From positions 248,001-312,000 of the forward strand of contig CP152408.1 in NCBI GenBank assembly GCA_038961845.1: a stretch of 64,000 bases of DNA. Reading direction: 5' to 3'. The notes beneath the pieces are model-generated. The model was not told the origin of the DNA, did no database searches, and saw nothing but the letters and a program-made list of their open reading frames with translations. Made by a program: the position numbers and the translations under genes. Below are positions 58,597 to 64,000 of this stretch, in pieces (the first letter of the stretch is position 1; each line of letters starts with the position of its first letter). The DNA is from Xylophilus sp. GW821-FHT01B05 (GTDB taxonomy: Bacteria > Pseudomonadota > Gammaproteobacteria > Burkholderiales > Burkholderiaceae_C).

Positions 58597-59274
58597 CTAC
58601 GCAGAGCCAACACCCACTTCCAACCCACCCCAAACCCCCACCAACAGCGTCTCAATATCCACCACCCGCCGCCCCGTAGCCTTTGCCACGCTCTGCCGGT
58701 ACGGCGGCATATTGGTGCACTCCAGCACGATGTCCGTGACCTCCGGGTGGCGCTGCACTAGCGTTAGCGCTGCGGCGACCACGTTGCGTTCAGCTTCTGC
58801 AAGGTCAAGCACGGTGTCGTTGGACAAGATGCGCTGGTGCATTTCGCAGCCAGGCTCTATGCCTTGCACGGGTGTGCCCACCGGCACGCCGGCTGCTGCC
58901 AGGATGCTGGGGTTGAGGGATGCGGCGTCGAAGGTGACGATGCCGGGGCGTGGGTAGCGGCTGCATTGCAGCAGGCTGGAGGTGATGACCGGCACGGGCA
59001 CGGCTTGTGCCAAGCGGGTCTGGTGGGCGGCGAGGAAGCCGCAGCTGGTGGAGATCAGGCGTGCGCCTTGTTGGGCCAGTGCTTGCGCGGCGGTGACGAA
59101 GGGTTGCAGCAGCGTGGGGTCGGCCTCTTGCACGATGCGTTTGGGCGATGCGCCTTGCACGGTCACGAAGCGCACCGGTATGCCGGCGCGGCTGAAGGTT
59201 TCGGGGCAGCCGATGTCGCCGGGCGGGCGTGGGAAGCGGGTGTCCAGCATCAGCATGCCGAGAAAGCCGTCCAT
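58597..59274 (-). CDS. Asp/Glu/hydantoin racemase-family protein
   Basis: Asp/Glu racemase superfamily, 225 aa. The two catalytic-type cysteines are visible: Cys in LISTSCGFLAAHQ (about 78) and Cys in DIVLECTNMPPYRQ (about 187). GMLMLDTRFPRPPGDIGCPE is typical of the aspartate/glutamate-racemase-like subgroup. A cofactor-independent racemase of an amino acid fits the neighbouring D-amino acid dehydrogenase. It is the last gene of the minus-strand module, 17 bp after the Lrp gene. Confidence 0.85.
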   Translation of the reverse strand: MDGFLGMLMLDTRFPRPPGDIGCPETFSRAGIPVRFVTVQGASPKRIVQEADPTLLQPFVTAAQALAQQGARLISTSCGFLAAHQTRLAQAVPVPVITSSLLQCSRYPRPGIVTFDAASLNPSILAAAGVPVGTPVQGIEPGCEMHQRILSNDTVLDLAEAERNVVAAALTLVQRHPEVTDIVLECTNMPPYRQSVAKATGRRVVDIETLLVGVWGGLEVGVGSA

Positions 59275-59291
59275 GGCTATCGCTTTCGCTT

Positions 59292-59753
59292 TCAGTTGGC
59301 GCTACCGACCGCGCTGCGGCGGTCGATGCTGCGGCTCAGTACGACGGAGGTGTGGGTCTGGTGCACGCCTTCGATCTGGCCCAACTGGTCCAGCAGGCTG
59401 TTGAGCTGCTCGGGCGTCTCGCAGCGCAAGAACACCATGTAGTCGAACTGGCCGCTCACGGCCGAGACCTCTTCGACCTCGGGCAGGCGCTCCAGCGCCT
59501 TGATGACGGCTGCCGTGCTTTTGGCGTTGACGCTCAGGCCGCAGTAGGCGCGCACGGCGGCCTGCTCCAGGCGGCGGCCCAGGCGCACGCCGTAGCCGGC
59601 GACGATGCCTTCGCGCTCCAGCCGCGCAATACGTGCGACCACGGTGGTGCGCGCAATCTTCAGCTTGCGCGCCAGCGTGGCTGCGGGTTCGCGTGCATTG
59701 GCCTGCAGCAGGCCCAGCAGGTGTCGGTCGGTGTCGTCTAGCCGTAGGTCCAT
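59292..59753 (-). CDS. Lrp/AsnC-family regulator
   Basis: Lrp/AsnC regulator, 153 aa. HTH at residues ~4-60 (LDDTDRHLLGLLQANAREPA, then LARKLKIARTTVVARIARLE and REGIVAGYGVRLG) and a RAM/effector domain (VNAKSTAAVIKALERLPEVE then EVSAVSGQFDYMVFLRCET). It is located between the ABC importer and the racemase and is the likely local regulator, responding to an amino acid. Confidence 0.92.
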   Translation of the reverse strand: MDLRLDDTDRHLLGLLQANAREPAATLARKLKIARTTVVARIARLEREGIVAGYGVRLGRRLEQAAVRAYCGLSVNAKSTAAVIKALERLPEVEEVSAVSGQFDYMVFLRCETPEQLNSLLDQLGQIEGVHQTHTSVVLSRSIDRRSAVGSAN

Positions 59754-59811
59754 GGCCTGCCTCTGTTTGGGTTCCGGGCTATTGTGTCCCGGGCGCCGCC
59801 ATGCCCGTGCT

Positions 59812-60588
59812 TCACGCAGTTGCGGCGGCGGCGTTGAAGCGGCCCAGGAAGGCGCGGGTGGCTTCGTTCTGCGGCTTGTCTATGACCACGCTGGGCGGCC
59901 CGGCCTCGGCGACGACGCCGTCGCGCATGAAGATCACCTGGTCGGCCACCTCGCGCGCAAAGCCGATCTCGTGCGTGACCAGGATCATGGTCATGCCCTC
60001 TTTGGCCAGGCCCTTGATGACGTTGAGCACCTCGCCCACCAGCTCTGGGTCCAGGGCCGAGGTGGCCTCGTCGAACAGCATCACCGCAGGCTTCATGGCC
60101 AGCGCGCGGGCAATCGCCACGCGCTGCTTCTGGCCGCCAGAGAGCTTGTCGGGGTAGTAGTCGGCACGCTCCAGCAGGCCCACCTTCTGCAGCAGCGCCC
60201 GGGCTTCGGCCTGGGCTTGCGCCTTGGGCGTTTTCAAAACGGTGAGCGGGCCTTCCATGACGTTCTGCAGCGCCGTCATGTGCGGGAACAAATTGAAGTG
60301 CTGAAACACCATGCCGGTGGTGGCACGAAAACGCGCCAGCTTGCGCTCTGACGGCAGCACGGTTTGCGCGCCGCAGAAGGCAATGGTCTGCTCGCCCACG
60401 GTGATCTGCCCGCCCTCGGGCACGGTCAGCAGGTTGATGCAGCGCAGCAGCGTGGACTTGCCCGAGCCCGAAGGCCCGATCATCGCCACCACCTGGCCGC
60501 GCTCTACCTGCAGCGTGATGTCCTTGAGCACGGTGTGCCCGCCGAAGGACTTCTTCAGCCCCTTGATCTCTATCAATGCCTGGGCCAT
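59812..60588 (-). CDS. Polar amino-acid ABC transporter ATP-binding protein
   Basis: ABC ATPase of the GlnQ/HisP type, 258 aa from the ATG at 60588 with a perfect AGGAGGT ribosome-binding site. Walker [19 protein letters not shown]-loop [20 protein letters not shown], signature [17 protein letters not shown], Walker [20 protein letters not shown] and the switch His in [10 protein letters not shown] are all intact. It starts 1 base after the permease stop and is part of a full importer. Confidence 0.96.
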   Translation of the reverse strand: MAQALIEIKGLKKSFGGHTVLKDITLQVERGQVVAMIGPSGSGKSTLLRCINLLTVPEGGQITVGEQTIAFCGAQTVLPSERKLARFRATTGMVFQHFNLFPHMTALQNVMEGPLTVLKTPKAQAQAEARALLQKVGLLERADYYPDKLSGGQKQRVAIARALAMKPAVMLFDEATSALDPELVGEVLNVIKGLAKEGMTMILVTHEIGFAREVADQVIFMRDGVVAEAGPPSVVIDKPQNEATRAFLGRFNAAAATA

Positions 60589-60589
60589 G

Positions 60590-61387
60590 TCATACCTCCT
60601 TGGGCGCCGTGCCAAATTCCATGCGCTTGGCCCAGATCGTCACCGGCAGCAGCACCGCAAAGTAGGCCACGGCGATGAAGGTATAGATCTCCAGCGGCCG
60701 GTAGGTGTCATGCGCGATCACCTGGCCCTGGTAGAGCAGGTCGGGCACGGCCAGCACCGACAGCAGCGAGGTGTTTTTGAGCTGCATGATGGATTGGTTC
60801 ATCAGCGGCGGGACCATCTTCTTGAAGGCCTGCGGTAGCACGATGCGGCGCAGCAGCTGCAGGCGCGTCATGCCCAGTGCCTTGGCGGCCTCGGTCTGGC
60901 CCAGGTCGGTGGAGATGATGCCGCCGCGCACGATCTCGGAATAAAACGCGCCGCCATACAGCGACAGGCAGATGGTGGCCGCGACCACCGCCGACATCTC
61001 TATGCCGGTGAGCACCGGCAACGCGTAATAGAACCACACCAGTTGCACCAGCACCGGCGTGCAGCGAAAGATCTCGATATAGGCGCGCAGCGGCGCCGTG
61101 ATGTAGGGGTTGCTGGATAGGCGCCCGAGCCCGGTCACCAGGCCAATCAGCAGGCCCAGCGCCACGCACATCACGGTGAACAGCAGCGTGTAGCCAATGC
61201 CCGACAGCAGCAGCCAGCGGTACTTCCAGAGCGAGCCGAAATCCCAGTCATAGGCCACCGCCCCGGCCGAGAAATGCTTGAGGATGGCCCACAGGCCGAC
61301 CAGGCCCAGGGCAAGCACCAGGATGGAGGTCAGGCGCGAGCGATGCCTCCAGCTCCCCTGGCCGGCCTGGGAGTTTGCTTCTTCCAC
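60590..61387 (-). CDS. Polar amino-acid ABC transporter permease
   Basis: HisMQ-type permease, 265 aa, with about five TM helices. [19 protein letters not shown] begins the core; the EAA loop is [20 protein letters not shown], the standard coupling helix. [20 protein letters not shown] is the family's central motif. Usually two permeases or a homodimer form the channel; only one gene is present. It lies between the binding protein and the ATPase. Confidence 0.95.
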   Translation of the reverse strand: MEEANSQAGQGSWRHRSRLTSILVLALGLVGLWAILKHFSAGAVAYDWDFGSLWKYRWLLLSGIGYTLLFTVMCVALGLLIGLVTGLGRLSSNPYITAPLRAYIEIFRCTPVLVQLVWFYYALPVLTGIEMSAVVAATICLSLYGGAFYSEIVRGGIISTDLGQTEAAKALGMTRLQLLRRIVLPQAFKKMVPPLMNQSIMQLKNTSLLSVLAVPDLLYQGQVIAHDTYRPLEIYTFIAVAYFAVLLPVTIWAKRMEFGTAPKEV

Positions 61388-61397
61388 GGCGGGCCTC

Positions 61398-62234
61398 TTA
61401 GAACTTGATCTCGGGCGGGAAGGCGCTGGCGGGCACGCCGGCCAGCTTCTCCATGTTCTGCAGGATCACGTTGCGCACCTCGCCCTTGGCGCGCACCTCG
61501 GCCAGCCAGGTGTTGACGGCCTTTTGCAGGCCGGTGTCGGCCTCTTTGCGCATGCCGATGCTGACCGGCGCGGTCTCTACCGGGGTTGGGATGTACATGG
61601 TGCCGATGCCCGGGCGCTTGGTGAGCAGGGGCTGGGCCAGCAGCACCACCAGGATCTGGCAGTCGGCGCGGCCGGATTGCAGGGCCAGGGTGGCGGAGCC
61701 GGAGTTTTCCAGGCGGCTCACGTTGGCCTTGGTCAGCACCTTGGTGGCGAGCTGGTCGTGGCTGGAGCCCACGTCCACCACCACCTTGGTGTCGGGCGTG
61801 TTGAGCTGCTCCCAGGTCTTTTGCGGGAAGCCCTTCTTGCAGACCACGGTGTAGGTGTTGTCGAACAGCGTGTCAGAGAAGCCGACCACCTCGCGCCGGG
61901 CCGGCGTGGGCGCCATGCCAAACATGAGGTCGATCTTGTTGGCCTGGATGTCCAGCACCGCATTGCCCCAGGTGGTTTCCACGTACTCGACCTTGACGCC
62001 GAGCTTCTTGCCCAGGCTCTCGGCAAAGTCGGGGCCAAAGCCTTCCCATTTGCCGGACGTGATGTCCTTGTTGAAGTAGGGAACGGCCCCCGCCACCGTG
62101 CCTACGCGCAGCGTCTTGGTGCGCTGGACGCGGGCCAGCGAGCTTTCAGCGGCGTCTTGCGCCAGGGCGGCACCGAAGGAGACGATGCCGGCAAGGGCGA
62201 TCAGAACGTGAGCGAAGCGTCGTTTAGTGGTCAT
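61398..62234 (-). CDS. Amino-acid ABC transporter substrate-binding protein
   Basis: SBP_bac_3 periplasmic protein, 278 aa from the ATG at 62234 (TTGGAGA ribosome-binding site; a TTG at 62246 would lack support). The signal peptide ends at FGAALAQ. RTKTLRVGTVAGAVPYFNKD, GFGPDFAESLGKKLGVKVEY and IDLMFGMAPTPARREVVGFS are the expected blocks. It is unlike the three paralogs at 1.4-4.0 kb in lacking their conserved Cys pair. It is the soluble receptor for the permease and ATPase that follow. Confidence 0.94.
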   Translation of the reverse strand: MTTKRRFAHVLIALAGIVSFGAALAQDAAESSLARVQRTKTLRVGTVAGAVPYFNKDITSGKWEGFGPDFAESLGKKLGVKVEYVETTWGNAVLDIQANKIDLMFGMAPTPARREVVGFSDTLFDNTYTVVCKKGFPQKTWEQLNTPDTKVVVDVGSSHDQLATKVLTKANVSRLENSGSATLALQSGRADCQILVVLLAQPLLTKRPGIGTMYIPTPVETAPVSIGMRKEADTGLQKAVNTWLAEVRAKGEVRNVILQNMEKLAGVPASAFPPEIKF

Positions 62235-62311
62235 TACATTCTCCAAGCAATAAGCTCGCCATCTTTATCAGGCCGCGAGTTTAGAGTCTGCCCGGGCCGC
62301 CTCTGTGCGCG

Positions 62312-63559
62312 TTACCGGATGAAGCGCTCTGGCCGGAACGGCGCCGGGTCGATGGCCGGGGCTTCCCCCGCCATGAGCGATGCCAGCACTGCGGCCGTGC
62401 CCGGGCCGGTGTTGAAGCCAATGTGCTGGTGGCCAAAGGCCAGCCACAGGCCCGGGTGCCGGGGCGCGGCGCCAATCACCGGGCGGCTGTCGGGCAGCGT
62501 CGGGCGGCGGCCCAGCCAGGGCGTGTCTTCCAGGCGCTGGCCCAGCGGGAAGGCGGCGGTGGCGGCTTGTTCGGCCAATGTCAGTTGCGTCAGGTTGGGC
62601 GGTGCGTCGCAGTCGGTCAGCTCCACGCCGGTGCTCAGGCGCAGGCCCTGCTCCATGGGCGACAGCACATAGGCGCCGCCGGTGTCGTAGATGGGCCGGT
62701 TCAACGTGGCGCCGCCGGTGGCGCCGTAATGCATGTGGTAGCCGCGCTCAAAGGCCATGGGCACCGAGAGCCCCAGCGGGCCCAGAAAATCCTTGGCCCA
62801 AGGCCCCAGCGCGACGACGACCTGGTCGGCGGCCGTGGCGCCGCCCGCCGCATCGCGCAGCCGCCAGCCGCTGCCATCGCGCTCCAGGCCCGTGACCTCG
62901 CGCTGCTCTATGTTGCCGCCGCGCTCTGCAAACAAGCGGGCATAGGCCGCCACGACCTGGCCCGGGCTGTCGACCGACGCCGTGTCCTTGATCCACAAGG
63001 CCTTGGGGAAGATGGGCGCCAGGTGCGGCTCCAGGTCCGACAGGCCGTGCGGGTCCAGCGCCTCGGTGGCTACGCCAAAGTGCTCAAAGGTGTTGCGTGA
63101 GGCCTGGCCGCGCGCAAAGGCCTCGGCACTGCGGTACAGAAACAGCCAGCCGTTTTCGCGCAGGCGCTGGCGTGCGCCGGCCTGGTCGAGCAGGCGCAGG
63201 TGCTCGGCCATGGACAGGCGGATCAGCGCGTCCAGCGCAGTGGTGGTTTGCTCGAACACGGAGCGGCGCGCATTCGCCAGAAAGCCCAGCGCCCAGCCCG
63301 CGTTGCGCGCCAAAAAGGCCGGGTTGTAGCGGAACTGTGCTGATTGATTGCGCAGCAGCGTGGGCAGTGCGCGCCACAGGCCGGGGTGGTTGAAGGGCAT
63401 CAGCGAACTGCGGGCGATCACGCCGGCGTTGCCGTAAGAGGTCTCCTGCCCCGGCGCTCGCCGGTCGATCAGCGTGACTTGCGCTCCGCGCCTTTGCAGT
63501 TCCAGGGCGCACGACACGCCGACAATGCCCGCGCCCATGACGGCGACCGTGTGATTCAT
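62312..63559 (-). CDS. FAD-dependent D-amino acid dehydrogenase (DadA-like)
   Basis: DAO-family flavoprotein, 415 aa from the ATG at 63559. The FAD-binding Rossmann motif is VAVMGAGIVGVSCALELQRR, followed by ETSYGNAGVIARSSLMPFNH, which is DadA-like. ILSPMEQGLRLSTGVELTDC-type region, WLGRRPTLPDSRPVIGAAPR and LAFGHQHIGFNTGPGTA complete the family. It should oxidise a D-amino acid to the keto acid and ammonia, passing electrons to the respiratory chain. Its place upstream of the ABC importer and racemase supports D-amino acid catabolism. Confidence 0.92.
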   Translation of the reverse strand: MNHTVAVMGAGIVGVSCALELQRRGAQVTLIDRRAPGQETSYGNAGVIARSSLMPFNHPGLWRALPTLLRNQSAQFRYNPAFLARNAGWALGFLANARRSVFEQTTTALDALIRLSMAEHLRLLDQAGARQRLRENGWLFLYRSAEAFARGQASRNTFEHFGVATEALDPHGLSDLEPHLAPIFPKALWIKDTASVDSPGQVVAAYARLFAERGGNIEQREVTGLERDGSGWRLRDAAGGATAADQVVVALGPWAKDFLGPLGLSVPMAFERGYHMHYGATGGATLNRPIYDTGGAYVLSPMEQGLRLSTGVELTDCDAPPNLTQLTLAEQAATAAFPLGQRLEDTPWLGRRPTLPDSRPVIGAAPRHPGLWLAFGHQHIGFNTGPGTAAVLASLMAGEAPAIDPAPFRPERFIR

Positions 63560-63638
63560 CAAAACCCCGATAGAGCGACCTGAATCTGCGCCTGCGGCAG
63601 CCGGTCGAATAGCGGATGGTATTCGGTGTGCGCCGCGT

Positions 63639-64000
63639 TCAAGCGCAGGCGGCAAGCTCGCGGCGCTGTTCCTTGGCCTGTGGCTGTGCCTGCGCTGCAT
63701 GCGGCGCGGCGCCCACACCCAGCCCGGCGTAATAGTGGCCCACGCGCGTGCCCAGAAAAGCTTCCAGCGGCACCTGCTCTTGCCCGATGAAGCCGGCGGT
63801 GGGCAGGCGGCCCTCGCGCAGCAGCTCGAACACGCCGACCACGCCGGCGGCGGTGGTCAGCTCAATCGCGGTGCGGTCCACACCGCGCAGCGGCGCGCCA
63901 AAGACGCGCGCCACCCGTGTTTCTTGCTCGAAGCGGCCCTGGCGCAGGCCGTTGGCCGAGGCAAACAGGATCACCACATCCTCGCGGCTGTGCGGCACGG
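63639..64000 (-). CDS. Saccharopine-dehydrogenase-like protein, 5' end beyond window
   Basis: C-terminal 120 residues only; the frame is open to the right edge. RTAIELTTAAGVVGVFELLR, EGRLPTAGFIGQEQVPLEAF and LGTRVGHYYA match the C-terminal domain of NADP-binding saccharopine dehydrogenase-like proteins, as I recall them. The final ~20 residues are Gln/Ala-rich. It is the most upstream gene seen of the D-amino acid module, 80 bp before the dehydrogenase gene. Its role may be in NADP-linked reduction or cyclisation of the keto acid, but this is unproven. Confidence 0.75.
   Translation of the reverse strand, partial: VPHSREDVVILFASANGLRQGRFEQETRVARVFGAPLRGVDRTAIELTTAAGVVGVFELLREGRLPTAGFIGQEQVPLEAFLGTRVGHYYAGLGVGAAPHAAQAQPQAKEQRRELAACA

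Overview
This is a gene-dense, high-GC stretch of chromosome from a betaproteobacterium, most likely a member of the Comamonadaceae (Acidovorax/Variovorax group). The evidence is four TctC-type ('Bug') periplasmic binding proteins scattered through the window, many LysR regulators, the gene families themselves, and short intergenic repeats of the kind common in that family. The genus cannot be fixed from the sequence alone. I saw no rRNA, tRNA or CRISPR array.

Layout. 1-8.06 kb: a divergent cluster that looks like organosulfur or related nutrient scavenging. On the minus strand are a four-domain rhodanese protein, three tandem paralogous family-3 binding proteins and a FAD-linked 2-hydroxyacid dehydrogenase cut by the left edge. 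On the plus strand are a TctC protein and an SsuD-like flavin monooxygenase. 8.1-14 kb: a YdiI-type thioesterase, an FMN-dependent 2-hydroxyacid dehydrogenase, an MdcR-like LysR regulator, a hipBA toxin-antitoxin locus with palindromic operators, a YebC protein and an RNase HI-like protein. 14-18.2 kb: a LysR regulator divergent from an overlapping xapX-amidohydrolase-doxX-DUF1275 operon. 18.2-23.7 kb: a tetR-SMR-hypothetical-DUF2164 operon with a TetR operator, then a GlxA-type regulator, a TctC protein, a DJ-1/PfpI protein and a YitT protein.

23.9-31.3 kb: a biotin-independent malonate decarboxylase operon, mdcA-C-D-(tctC)-E-G-B-H, with a TctC protein in place of a usual malonate carrier. 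Directly after mdcH lies an intact IS1595-family insertion sequence (31296-32351) with 24-bp terminal inverted repeats and an 8-bp target duplication, inserted into a dispersed repeat. A 546-bp element bounded by imperfect inverted repeats follows, then a KgtP-like permease.

34.4-37.7 kb: an AT-richer island with a three-gene, end-overlapping operon: an STAS/GHKL ATPase interrupted by an in-frame TGA, an STAS-like (DUF4325) protein and a one-TM protein. Next to it is a decayed, internally deleted copy of a FixJ-type response regulator whose intact relative is at 40.8 kb. This operon is my best candidate for an undescribed system.

37.7-47.6 kb: LysR/MFS/SDR genes, an NCS2 permease-histidine kinase-response regulator unit, an AsmA-like protein, a GNAT acetyltransferase and a RidA protein. 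47.8-56.4 kb: a TonB siderophore receptor with a Fur-like box, a beta-alanine:pyruvate-type transaminase with a divergent LysR, and a TctC-amidase pair with a divergent LysR. 56.4-58.5 kb: a HigA antitoxin with only a scrap of higB, and two membrane proteins of unknown function in an AT-richer patch. 58.6-64 kb: a co-directional D-amino-acid module: Asp/Glu racemase family, Lrp regulator, complete amino-acid ABC importer, DadA-like dehydrogenase and a saccharopine-dehydrogenase-like protein cut by the right edge.

Three dispersed repeat families recur between genes: A (palindromic, always between converging genes), B (AT-rich, core GCCTGGGCTATTAGCTATC) and C (long GC-rich inverted-repeat element).
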